Assembly: GCA_028692655.1 (NCBI GenBank)
Contig: JAQUWY010000013.1
Coordinates: 1-42,545 of the forward strand
Direction: 5' to 3'
Length of the DNA: 42,545 nucleotides
Source of the DNA: Candidatus Omnitrophota bacterium
GTDB lineage: Bacteria > Omnitrophota > Gorgyraeia > Duberdicusellales > 4484-171
In this document: positions 19,996 to 28,546 of the stretch, piece after piece
Numbering within the stretch: position 1 is the first letter of the stretch
Layout of the letters: each line of letters opens with the position of its first letter
Notes under the pieces: model-generated
What the model saw: only the letters and a program-made list of their open reading frames with translations
What the model was told of the DNA's origin: nothing
Database searches by the model: none
Position numbers and translations under genes: made by a program

Positions 19996-21195
19996 TTACC
20001 CTACCTTTTGAAACAATTGCGTAAGCGGCATAAAAACTACAAGAGCCAGAAACATTACAGATAACCCCAAGATAATAATAATCATCGGCTCTAAAATTGC
20101 AAAAATACCCTCTATCTTGCGAGGTGTTTCCTTGTCATAAAATTTACAGGTTTTAGTAAATCCTTCAGCCAAACTCCCTGAAGTTTCGCCCACATGAACC
20201 ATTCTAACCATAAAAGAAGGAAAAACATTAGTAGTTGCTAAAGCTGAAGAAAGTTCTCCGCCGGTAAAAACGCTCTTTTTGACCATTTCTACCGCTGACT
20301 CTAAAAATTTATTCGCTATAGTGCCTTTAACCATATCTAAAGTGGTAACTATCGGTATGCCATTAAATAAACACAAATATGTTGCCTGGGCAAAACGGGA
20401 AATTCCCAAATCATAGAACATCTCGCCAAAAATAGGAAGCCGTAATTTATACTTATCAAAAGAAAGCGCTGCCGCGTAATTTCTTTTAATAATTAATTTT
20501 ATCATAAATACCAGCAGAAAGATAGCCCCCAATATATAATACCAGGTTTTTCCTACAAACTTGCTAAAGCCCATAGCAAGCTGGGTAACAAGCGGCAGTT
20601 CTGTCCCAAAATCAGAAAATATTGTTTCAAACCTTGGCAACACAAATATCACTATAACCGCCAAAGCTCCAATCATTATTATAGATAAAATTATCGGGTA
20701 TATCGCAAGGCCTCGAATCCTGGCTTGTAAGTCTTGCTGCCATTCAAGGTAATCTGACATTTGTTCCAGAGCCGCGCCCAGCCTTCCGGTAGCTTCTCCC
20801 CCGGCAACCACCGCCTTGTACAATTCAGAAAAAACCTTAGGATATAACGCCAAGGCATCTCTCAGAGTTCCTCCGGCTTCAACAAAGCTTTTAATGCTTA
20901 CTAAAAGCGAAAGCATACGTATATCCGTGGTATCTCCAATTAAAGTAGTTAAGCCTTCAAGAAGCGGTATTCCGCCATTGAGCAGAGCCGCGAGATTGCG
21001 GGTAAAAAGCAAAACTTCTCTTTTCTTAAGGCAAAGATTTTTACCTCGGGTAATATTGCCGATTTCTTCAGCGGAAATAAAAATATAGCCCATGCGTGAA
21101 AGGTCATCTATCAGGATAGACTTGTCGCTGACAATGGAGAAACCTCTCACTTTCTTCCCGAATCTATCTCTTACTATGTATCTATATGCCGGCAT
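19996..21195 (-). CDS. Type II secretion / type IV pilus inner-membrane platform protein (GspF/PilC family)
   Basis: MPAYRYIVRDRFGKKVRG..., LLFTRNLAALLNGGIPLLEGL, repeated T2SSF domain, C-terminal GLSVMFLALVVFMPLTQLFQKVG. Confidence 0.96.
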   Translation of the reverse strand: MPAYRYIVRDRFGKKVRGFSIVSDKSILIDDLSRMGYIFISAEEIGNITRGKNLCLKKREVLLFTRNLAALLNGGIPLLEGLTTLIGDTTDIRMLSLLVSIKSFVEAGGTLRDALALYPKVFSELYKAVVAGGEATGRLGAALEQMSDYLEWQQDLQARIRGLAIYPIILSIIMIGALAVIVIFVLPRFETIFSDFGTELPLVTQLAMGFSKFVGKTWYYILGAIFLLVFMIKLIIKRNYAAALSFDKYKLRLPIFGEMFYDLGISRFAQATYLCLFNGIPIVTTLDMVKGTIANKFLESAVEMVKKSVFTGGELSSALATTNVFPSFMVRMVHVGETSGSLAEGFTKTCKFYDKETPRKIEGIFAILEPMIIIILGLSVMFLALVVFMPLTQLFQKVG

Positions 21196-21278
21196 TTATT
21201 TCCTTCTCTGACAAAACCATTAAAAAATAAACTATATACTTTTTACTAGAAAACCAACCATAAGTCAATATCTATATG

Positions 21279-22616
21279 CTATTCTTCGCGCCAACTTCCT
21301 GGTTCTACAACCACGGCATCTCCTGTTATTATTGTAGCAGGAAACACAACAACTGAACGTGGCCTGCTAAACCCCGTTTTAGTCCATTCAATGGTCCCAT
21401 CGGCGCTCAATTTACTAACTCGATTTCCTGTATACTCAGCTACCCAGCACTCATCAGTATCAGGATTGACTGAGACAGAGGTCGGCCCACTTAGTCCGGT
21501 ACAAGTCCATTCAATGGTCCCATTGGCCCTCAATTTTCTAACTCGGTTTCCTGAATACTCAGCCACCCAGCACTCATTAGTGTTGGGATTGACTGAGACA
21601 GAAGCCGGCCTGGTAAACCCCGATCTAGTCCATTCAATGGTCCCATTGGCCCTCAATTTCCTAACTCGACCTCCCAAATACTCAGCCACCCAGCACTCAT
21701 TAGTGTTAGGATGGGTTGATACAGAGACCGGTCTGCTAAACCCCGTTTTAGTCCATTCAATGGTCCCATCGGCTTTCAATTTGCTAACTCGATTTCCGTT
21801 ATAATCAGCTACCCAGCACTCATTAGTGTTAGGATTGACTGAGACAGAGGCCGCCAAGTTAAAACCCGTTTGAGTCCATTCAATGGTCCCATCGGCTTTC
21901 AATTTGCTAACTCGATTTCCTGTATACTCAGCTACCCAGCACTCATTAGTGTTAGGATTGACTGAGACAGACTGCGGCCTGGTAAACCCAGCAACAGTCC
22001 ATTCGATAGTCCCATTGTCCCTCAACTTACTAACTCGTCCTTCTGAATCTTCAGTTACCCAGCACTCATTAGTATCAGGATTGACTGAGACAGAATATGG
22101 CTCGTTGAATCCGGTGTTAGTCCATTCAATGGTCCCATCGGCTTTCAACTTACTAACTCGATCTCCCTCAAACTCGGCTACCCAAGCTTCTTCCGATACT
22201 GTTGGCAATCCTGAATTGACCAAAATGGCAGAGATGCGCTTATGTGTATCGCCTACCCAGCCGTGGGAAACAATCAATAGTTTATCAAGAACAGCCGGGT
22301 TAGTGTCCTGGACTCCAACCCAATACTGGCCTTCGCCCAAGTCTTCAGTTTCATCTAAGCCAAGCTCGCCGCGATGGTTGATATTGTCACCATTTATATC
22401 CATAGTCCAATTATCCCAATCATTAGCAAGTTCAACTTTTGCCCGCTCTACGCCGGCTTTGGCTAACTGGTAGGCGTCAGCGCTTCTTTGTTGATAAAGG
22501 TTTACTTTCAAAGTTGTGGTTGTCTTAAAAATAATTGCTGAAGCCACACCGACGATTATCAGCAAAGCCAATACAACATAAAACAAAGTCTGGGTTTTTA
22601 TTTTTCTCGCACTCAT
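21279..22616 (-). CDS. PilX/GspK-like N-terminal membrane domain fused to a seven-repeat predicted beta-propeller (NHL/Vgb-like)
   Basis: TM segment and SADAYQLAKAGVERAKVELANDWDNW resemble PilX/GspK N-termini; then 7 copies of a 41-aa unit (WVAEYTGNRVSKLKADGTIEWTxTGFxxPxSVSVNPNTNEC). Confidence 0.8.
   Translation of the reverse strand: MSARKIKTQTLFYVVLALLIIVGVASAIIFKTTTTLKVNLYQQRSADAYQLAKAGVERAKVELANDWDNWTMDINGDNINHRGELGLDETEDLGEGQYWVGVQDTNPAVLDKLLIVSHGWVGDTHKRISAILVNSGLPTVSEEAWVAEFEGDRVSKLKADGTIEWTNTGFNEPYSVSVNPDTNECWVTEDSEGRVSKLRDNGTIEWTVAGFTRPQSVSVNPNTNECWVAEYTGNRVSKLKADGTIEWTQTGFNLAASVSVNPNTNECWVADYNGNRVSKLKADGTIEWTKTGFSRPVSVSTHPNTNECWVAEYLGGRVRKLRANGTIEWTRSGFTRPASVSVNPNTNECWVAEYSGNRVRKLRANGTIEWTCTGLSGPTSVSVNPDTDECWVAEYTGNRVSKLSADGTIEWTKTGFSRPRSVVVFPATIITGDAVVVEPGSWREE
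21381..22190 (-). repeat. Tandem 123-bp coding repeats (7 units)
   Basis: AGTCCATTCAATGGTCCCAT recurs at 123-bp spacing (e.g. 21381, 21504). Confidence 0.9.
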
Positions 22617-22622
22617 TCTCTA

Positions 22623-23291
22623 TTAAGGTATATCATTTAAAGCTGTTACACTGGCTCTTAAAGTCTGAGTCTGGCTATTAGTTTGACCGGGATATTCTAC
22701 TGTAAGAATAACTTTAAAGTTCTGGTTAGTTAAATCATATTCAAAAATCGAGAAAGGGTCGGTGGTAACTGAATCAACAGGGTTGTCAACTACTCCCGCC
22801 CTAACCACCCCACTGCTATCGCGCACCTCCCGAAATAGCTCTTGACGATTAGCATTCGCTGTCTGCAAAGAAATTTCAAAGTCTGGATCACAAGTGTCAT
22901 CTACGCCGCGGTACAAAGCAGCACTGTCTCCGTAAACGGTAATTGGAACAACAGTAGTTTCAAAACCCCTCCAATACCAAACACAAGGGTCAATAGAGGT
23001 TATTCCATTATGATCAATATCACTTTGGAAAGTAACTGCGTCATAATCAGCAAAAGGAACAGGGCTAACTTCAAAACCAGCACCCCAACGAGCCTCATTA
23101 ATCATAAAATCTATTGCCCAGTTGGCATCTTGGAGAACTTTAGCTTTATCGACAAGTTTTGCTCCGGAACGGGTAGTATTAAATAAAATACTCCCAGTCG
23201 CTGCAATTACTATCGCGAAAATAGAAATAACAACCGCCGTTTCAGCCAGCGTAAGGGAAGTTTTTGCTTTAGTCTCTTTCATCATCATCAC
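22623..23291 (-). CDS. Prepilin-like protein (GspJ/PilW-like) with atypical processing site
   Basis: KTSLTLAETAVVISIFAIVIAATGSILFNTTRSGAKLVDKAKVLQDANWAIDFMINEARW. Confidence 0.7.
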   Translation of the reverse strand: MMMMKETKAKTSLTLAETAVVISIFAIVIAATGSILFNTTRSGAKLVDKAKVLQDANWAIDFMINEARWGAGFEVSPVPFADYDAVTFQSDIDHNGITSIDPCVWYWRGFETTVVPITVYGDSAALYRGVDDTCDPDFEISLQTANANRQELFREVRDSSGVVRAGVVDNPVDSVTTDPFSIFEYDLTNQNFKVILTVEYPGQTNSQTQTLRASVTALNDIP

Positions 23292-24321
23292 TAGGACTCA
23301 TGCATCCTGGATCATCAGGAAAATCAATTAAACAATCTCCGTCATCGTCAAGATTGTTGCTGCAGCGCGGATACGGATTCCCGCAACATAACCTTCTGGT
23401 GTCGTAATTGTTGCCACCTAAAGAGGAGCAGGTACAGATAGCAACCCACGTTGCCCCATTCCACTTATACGCAGCATTATCACAGCAGTTTGCCATAGGA
23501 CCATAACGTTGATAACTTTGAACACTAGCAAACCCTATTACATTGCATGCGTGCAATCGAGAAACATTATCATCATTAAGCAAAAAATCACAATTTGCTC
23601 CCTGCCTGGAACAGTTGTACTTTTGATGACACTCAGGACCTGAATAGCGGTCGCTCACGGGATTATACTGCGGAAAAGCTGTAAAAGTGTGTTCGACTGC
23701 CTCATTGATTTCATAATCGTCGTAACAACTGGGTATATCAATCTGTTCATCTAACTCACAACAATTGCCATCTACGGCACAATCGCAAGGTTGCGGATTG
23801 CAGGCAGGGCCTCTAGATCCGCCTATCAAACTGGATACAGCTATACTCCCGTCATCAACTCCATCATTGTTGGAATCCCACCCGACTAGCACCCTGATTA
23901 AAGCCAGGTTCTCCGGCCGGTCAAAAGAATCCGGATTGGCGGCTTCATCCTCAATATCTCCGTCTTGATCAAGATCCCAGGAACCTTCAGTAAGCCGGTG
24001 AAAACTATTAAAAGGGTCACCAGAATCAGCTGGATTCAGGTTAAGCGTTCCGTAGTCTTCAGCTTCGAGTTCAATGAAGCCGGGATCAGAAGGATCATCA
24101 TATAACGGGTCAAAAAAAGGATCGCTCAAATCAAGAAGGGCTAAATCTTCTAATTTATCTTGAGCCAATTTATGAGCGGTCATTTTATAATTGGCAAGAC
24201 GGATAGTGAGAAAAGCTTTGCTTATCGCCGGCATAATTCCGGCAATAATAACAGCTAAAATAGTTATGGTTACGGCAATTTCAATAAGACTAAAACCCTT
24301 ACTTGCTCTAAATTTTAGCAT
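23269..24321 (-). CDS. Prepilin-like protein (GspI/PilV-like) with Cys-rich, Asp-rich C-terminal extension
   Basis: KGFSLIEIAVTITILAVIIAGIMPAI prepilin signature; C-terminal CSNNLDDDGDCLIDFPDDPGCMSPSDDDERD. Confidence 0.85.
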   Translation of the reverse strand: MLKFRASKGFSLIEIAVTITILAVIIAGIMPAISKAFLTIRLANYKMTAHKLAQDKLEDLALLDLSDPFFDPLYDDPSDPGFIELEAEDYGTLNLNPADSGDPFNSFHRLTEGSWDLDQDGDIEDEAANPDSFDRPENLALIRVLVGWDSNNDGVDDGSIAVSSLIGGSRGPACNPQPCDCAVDGNCCELDEQIDIPSCYDDYEINEAVEHTFTAFPQYNPVSDRYSGPECHQKYNCSRQGANCDFLLNDDNVSRLHACNVIGFASVQSYQRYGPMANCCDNAAYKWNGATWVAICTCSSLGGNNYDTRRLCCGNPYPRCSNNLDDDGDCLIDFPDDPGCMSPSDDDERD

Positions 24322-24341
24322 AGTTTACCCTGCTCGTTTAG

Positions 24342-24864
24342 CGTTTATCGGCTACGATGCCCTTATTAAACAAATGTAAAGATCAAAAATCAAATAGCAA
24401 AATTACAGTGTAAAATGCAAATACTTCAAAATCATTTTTTACCTTTGAGAGTTAAAATACTTGATGCAAAAATATTAGGAGACTCTTCAAGTTCTTTTAA
24501 AAACCAGGCTACTTCTTCGGATTTAGATCGTTTGGCATCACGGAGCAAGGAAAGCCAAATCTTACTTTCATTGGCTGATTTCAGTGAAATGGTAAAAAAG
24601 TTTGTAAATTCTTTTTTGCTGCTGGCTGACTGGCCTTCAACGTAATTTTCCAGGATACTTGTGCCACTTCTTAATAATTGATCGCCGATTTTTCTAGAAA
24701 CATTATCGTTAGGTAATCTGTCTAAAAACTCTGTAAGCGTTAAGGCAAAGTTATATAGCCTTTTTTTGAAGTTCTCTTTAAAATTATTAAATTTTGCATT
24801 TTGCATTGTCATTTTGATTTTTAATTTAAATTCATACGGGCTTCATTACCCTGACCGATAAACG
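24342..24864. mobile_element. Putative 523-bp repeat-bounded insertion carrying a four-helix-bundle (S23/IVS-type) gene
   Basis: CGTTTATCGG (24342-24351) and CCGATAAACG (24855-24864) form 10-bp terminal inverted repeats; inner flanks are also A/T rich and similar (ATCAAAAATCAAAT / ATTTTGATTTTTAAT). Confidence 0.5.
24432..24812 (-). CDS. Four-helix-bundle protein (23S rRNA intervening-sequence / S23 family, Avd-like fold)
   Basis: LPNDNVSRKIGDQLLRSGTSILENYVEGQSASSKKEFTNFFTISLKSANESKIWLSLL matches the family signature as known. Confidence 0.92.
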   Translation of the reverse strand: MTMQNAKFNNFKENFKKRLYNFALTLTEFLDRLPNDNVSRKIGDQLLRSGTSILENYVEGQSASSKKEFTNFFTISLKSANESKIWLSLLRDAKRSKSEEVAWFLKELEESPNIFASSILTLKGKK

Positions 24865-24877
24865 TATCTTTTAATCT

Positions 24878-25369
24878 TCACAAACGCTCCCAGCTAATAT
24901 GCCCGGTTAAACTACGGATAGTTATGTTGGCTCTCGCTCCCCGGCGCCAAAGCTCAATCACCAAAGGATCTGCTATTGCACTATTCAACCCTCCGGAAAC
25001 ATGGTTAAAACTAAATTCAGTGGTTCCGGGAGCGCTCTGTAAAACAAGGCCATCAACATCTATCTTCTTCCTGCCCACGATACTATCCGGTTCAATTCCG
25101 TCGGGATCAATTTTAAAAATTGTATAGCTGCCATCAAGAGTAGTGTCGCCATCAACATCAAAATTTATCAAATAATCATGGCGAGTTGCCCTGGCCATTG
25201 CCCTGACCCAGGACAAATCTCCTGCCAATTTTTGAGTTTGAGTTTCAAGGTACCGAGAAGAAACTACAGAGAAGGAAACACCTATGGTGACTGAAATCAG
25301 AGCAATGATCGCCGTTACAATCATTATTTCAATAAGAGTAAAACCTTTTTTAAAATTCAAAGTTTTCAT
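24878..25369 (-). CDS. Prepilin-type protein (GspH/FimT-like)
   Basis: KGFTLIEIMIVTAIIALISVTIGVSFSVVSSRYLETQTQKLAGDLSWVRAMARATRHDY. Confidence 0.88.
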   Translation of the reverse strand: MKTLNFKKGFTLIEIMIVTAIIALISVTIGVSFSVVSSRYLETQTQKLAGDLSWVRAMARATRHDYLINFDVDGDTTLDGSYTIFKIDPDGIEPDSIVGRKKIDVDGLVLQSAPGTTEFSFNHVSGGLNSAIADPLVIELWRRGARANITIRSLTGHISWERL

Positions 25370-26277
25370 TGTTTACAACTCGAACAACCCTTTGCCGGCT
25401 CAGCCTCATTGGGTTTATTCCTGCCGGCTTCAGCGCCTTGGCTAAAACTACTCATTATCTTCCCCGACTTAGCATCAAGGTAATACCCTCCTCCGAAAGG
25501 GTCCTTGGGTATTAACTCTATCAACCCCTCCTCTGCCAGCTCATTCAAATCTTTGGGCAGGCGGCCATAGTTTTTAGAAAATTCCCTTACCTTTTCCTCA
25601 AGCATAACTATATTGCTCAACCATTCAATTTTAAGTTTTATCCAATCTAATTGTTGGGGATCGGTAACTGAAGCTTCAAGCCCCTTTAAATACAGAAGCC
25701 CCATGCCGGCTTTACCGGCCCGATAGTAAAGCATTGGCTGATTGCTCTTTAGATAATTTGGTGCTCCCGGTAAAATTGAAGCCTGCTGATAAAATTGAGC
25801 AGCGCTAAGATAATCTCCCAATTGATAATAATTAAAACCTATCCAATAAGGTATCTCCCATTTCAAAGGATTAAGGCGCAAGCCGGACTCTAAAAACTTT
25901 ATACCGGTAGATAAACTTTCCTTGTCCTGAGTCATTACCACTCCTCCAAAAAAATAGGCCTGTAGCAATTCAGGGTTTAATGTTATTGCGGCTTCAAAAT
26001 TTTTCTGAACCCAGTAAACTTTATCTGAGTAGGAAGGGAAATTATCGGTAATAGCCAAAATACCTTTTATGTAGTAGGCATCGGCCAAAACTTGGCGAAA
26101 GCCTCCTTGAATGAGCTCTAAATACTTAGTATTGGGCACAAAATAGGTATATTTTTCATAGGAAAAAGAAAAGTGCTCTAAGCGCCGGGAGGTAAAAACG
26201 AGCGCGGCCAAACAGCAGGGAATCAGGAGCCCTATCAGTACTCTTTCTTTTGAAAGACAAAAAGGTTTATCAGCCAT
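25366..26277 (-). CDS. Membrane-anchored TPR-like protein in the pilus/ABC gene set
   Basis: N-terminal TM (VLIGLLIPCCLAALVF) followed by TPR-like helices (YFFGGVVMTQDKESLSTGIKFLESGLRLNPLKWEIPYWIGFNYYQLGDYLSAAQFYQQA). Confidence 0.65.
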   Translation of the reverse strand: MADKPFCLSKERVLIGLLIPCCLAALVFTSRRLEHFSFSYEKYTYFVPNTKYLELIQGGFRQVLADAYYIKGILAITDNFPSYSDKVYWVQKNFEAAITLNPELLQAYFFGGVVMTQDKESLSTGIKFLESGLRLNPLKWEIPYWIGFNYYQLGDYLSAAQFYQQASILPGAPNYLKSNQPMLYYRAGKAGMGLLYLKGLEASVTDPQQLDWIKLKIEWLSNIVMLEEKVREFSKNYGRLPKDLNELAEEGLIELIPKDPFGGGYYLDAKSGKIMSSFSQGAEAGRNKPNEAEPAKGCSSCKQ

Positions 26278-26996
26278 ACAATAAAAATATAAACCAAACT
26301 ATACAAAGTTATCCAAATAAAATATCCCGCCGTAGGAAGCCCTGAGTAGAAAATCTTATTGTTAATTTCGAATTTATCAGCATTGGGAAGGATAAAATAT
26401 ATTGCCCGCAAAAGCTTTTTTTGTAACATTCCTCCATAAGCATTTGTAATTGCCAAAGCGCTTGGCAAAGCTTCACTGCTTAAATAAACGAACAAAGCCG
26501 CCAAAAGAGCTACGGTGCTTGATGAAAATAAAGTTGAAAACAAAGAGGCAATGCAGACAATAATCAGCATTTTTAAAAAAATCGGATATAACGCCGCTAA
26601 AATCAGCGGTAAAAACTTTCCATAAAAAGTTGATATAAGGCAAAAGGCCGCACCGGCAAAAACAAGGTAAAAAAAAGACAAGGCAGCGTATCCCAGAATT
26701 TTTCCGGTTACTACCTCTAAAGGCGTAAAATTTGAAAGATATACCTGGATTATGCGGCTCTCTTTCTCCCGGAAAAACCCGAAAATAAAACTAAAGGTTA
26801 CCAGGACAACCGCAGTCAACTCAATCCCAATTATTCCGGCATCCTGCAAAACCTTCAAGGAATATCCAACGGAAAGCTTACCCAAAAAAGCGCAAAACCC
26901 CAGATAAAAGAAAAAGAAAAAAATAACCCCGAAAAAAAATTTATCCCGCGCGGCTTCCTTAAAATTAAGCAACGCCAGAGAAAAGATTTTCTTCAT
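26235..26996 (-). CDS. ABC transporter permease (ABC-2 type)
   Basis: Six hydrophobic segments; directly downstream of and overlapping (4 bp) the ABC ATPase. Confidence 0.8.
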   Translation of the reverse strand: MKKIFSLALLNFKEAARDKFFFGVIFFFFFYLGFCAFLGKLSVGYSLKVLQDAGIIGIELTAVVLVTFSFIFGFFREKESRIIQVYLSNFTPLEVVTGKILGYAALSFFYLVFAGAAFCLISTFYGKFLPLILAALYPIFLKMLIIVCIASLFSTLFSSSTVALLAALFVYLSSEALPSALAITNAYGGMLQKKLLRAIYFILPNADKFEINNKIFYSGLPTAGYFIWITLYSLVYIFIVWLINLFVFQKKEY

Positions 26997-27703
26997 GCTC
27001 CTCCAATTTCTTTTAAAAAAGCCTCTTCAAGTGATTTTGCCTTATGTTTATCAAGCAAATCGCTAACCACGGAGATAGTTTTAATCACGCCTGAATGGAT
27101 AACTCCCACCCGCGAGCACAACCCTTGCATTTGTGAAAGGATATGTGAAGAAAAAAATATGGTTTTTCCCTCTTTATTCAGCCTGTGAAGAAGCTCCAAT
27201 ACCTGTGCCTGGCCCAAAGGGTCAAGCCCAAGGGTAGGCTCATCTAAAACAAGTACTTCCGGCCCTTTAAGAAGACAAACTGCCAGGCCAAGCCGCTGAA
27301 TCATCCCCCGGGAGTATGCCTTTATATACTTATTCCGGTGTTCGCTTAAACCCACCTGCTCCAATAAACCATAAACGGCCTTTGATTTTAAGCCTAAACC
27401 CCAGCCTAATATCGAAAGAAACTCTATTGCCTTGAGATTTTTGGGAGGAAGAAAATTTTCCGGTAAGAAACCAAACTGGCTGTGTATATCGCTGAAAGAA
27501 CGCTTCCTGCCTTGGAATTTAACTTTTCCGGAATCGATATTGATAAGCCCTAAAAGTGCTCTGATAAGGGTGGTTTTTCCGGCGCCGTTTACTCCAAGAA
27601 GCCCGAATATTTCACCTGAGTAAATATCTAAATCAATACCCCTTAAAACTTTTGTTTTTCCAAAGCTTTTTTCTATTCCTTGTAAAGTAATAATCTTAGT
27701 CAT
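26993..27703 (-). CDS. ABC transporter ATP-binding protein
   Basis: Walker A GVNGAGKTTL, signature YSRGMIQRLGLA, Walker B VLVLDEPTLGLDP. Confidence 0.97.
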   Translation of the reverse strand: MTKIITLQGIEKSFGKTKVLRGIDLDIYSGEIFGLLGVNGAGKTTLIRALLGLINIDSGKVKFQGRKRSFSDIHSQFGFLPENFLPPKNLKAIEFLSILGWGLGLKSKAVYGLLEQVGLSEHRNKYIKAYSRGMIQRLGLAVCLLKGPEVLVLDEPTLGLDPLGQAQVLELLHRLNKEGKTIFFSSHILSQMQGLCSRVGVIHSGVIKTISVVSDLLDKHKAKSLEEAFLKEIGGA

Positions 27704-27739
27704 TTCGTTTAATTTCCAGTATTATAGTGTATACGTATT

Positions 27740-27768
27740 ATTATAGCCTGATCTTAAATGACAGTCAA
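27740..27768 (-). promoter_or_regulatory. sigma70-like promoter for the ABC transporter genes
   Basis: Minus strand TTGACT (27768-27763)-N17-TATAAT (27745-27740). Confidence 0.82.
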
Positions 27769-27800
27769 TTCTATTTTAGGCAAGGAGCTTGTTAAATAAA

Positions 27801-27840
27801 AAAATACCCCCCTCTAATAAACTTTAAAGGGGGGTATTTT
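27801..27840 (-). terminator. Strong hairpin terminator after the prepilin at 27851-28393
   Basis: AAAATACCCCCC (27801-27812) / GGGGGGTATTTT (27829-27840): perfect 12-bp stem, A/T-rich flanks. Confidence 0.88.
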
Positions 27841-27850
27841 AATAAAAATA

Positions 27851-28471
27851 TTAGTCAGATGAAATTAACATATCCAGTTCAACAAGGGCCAAAGAATCAT
27901 CATAGCGAACCTGGCCTACTGCTGCGTCAGCTGTCCCATCTAAAGCTAAGTCTATTTTTTCAGCCGAAGCAACAGGAACCGGGCCGGCAGCTGCTCGCGC
28001 TTGAGCTGTAGCCAGAGCTAAGTAACGAGCGTTAACCGCTGTACCCGCATCATCATCCCAATCAATTAGAGCGTCATTGCGGTATGCGTATATCCCGCCA
28101 AAACGGGTAGTCGAAGGCCAAGTTTCAAGATAAGGCCCATCCCACATAGTTATAGTACCACCGGCACAATCATCATCAGCTAAAAATGCCTCTTCACAGC
28201 CATCATCCGGCCAAATTGCAGCATCAGTATAAATAGCTAAAGCTGCCGTTTTTATACTTTTGTAATCCGCCATAGTAGCCGAACGATTCGCTTTCTCAAT
28301 AGCTTTAAAAGCATTGGGAGCGATAATTGCCGCCAAAACCGCTATAATGGCAATAACAACAATCAGCTCAATCAGCGTAAAACCCTTTCTCATCCGCACC
28401 TCCTCAATTTTCCCCTGACACCAAGCCAGAAGAATTGATTCTTCACCAACCAAAGATCGGCAAAAAACCAT
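27851..28471 (-). CDS. Prepilin-type protein (GspG-like, candidate major pseudopilin); probable start ATG at 28393
   Basis: MRKGFTLIELIVVIAIIAVLAAIIAPNAFKAIEKANRSATMADYKSIKTAALAIY; GAGGAGGT lies just upstream of ATG 28393. Confidence 0.93.
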   Translation of the reverse strand: MVFCRSLVGEESILLAWCQGKIEEVRMRKGFTLIELIVVIAIIAVLAAIIAPNAFKAIEKANRSATMADYKSIKTAALAIYTDAAIWPDDGCEEAFLADDDCAGGTITMWDGPYLETWPSTTRFGGIYAYRNDALIDWDDDAGTAVNARYLALATAQARAAAGPVPVASAEKIDLALDGTADAAVGQVRYDDSLALVELDMLISSD

Positions 28472-28546
28472 AATACTATTTTCAAATTACCCAATCTATG
28501 TTTAAACCTTTCGGTTTGAGTATTCGCCTTTTTATAGTATCGCTAC

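Noticed and set aside
21381-22190. Regular repeats that could be mistaken for a CRISPR array or satellite
   Set aside because: Unit is 123 bp, in frame within a minus-strand ORF and translates as propeller repeats; there are no unique spacers.
21391-22473. Plus-strand ORFs 21391-21804 and 21883-22473
   Set aside because: Antisense shadows of the in-frame propeller repeats; 123 is divisible by 3, so an open antisense frame repeats too.
24432-24812. Four-helix-bundle gene as Avd of a diversity-generating retroelement
   Set aside because: No reverse transcriptase, template repeat or adenine-variable region was seen in the window; the S23-family call is sufficient.
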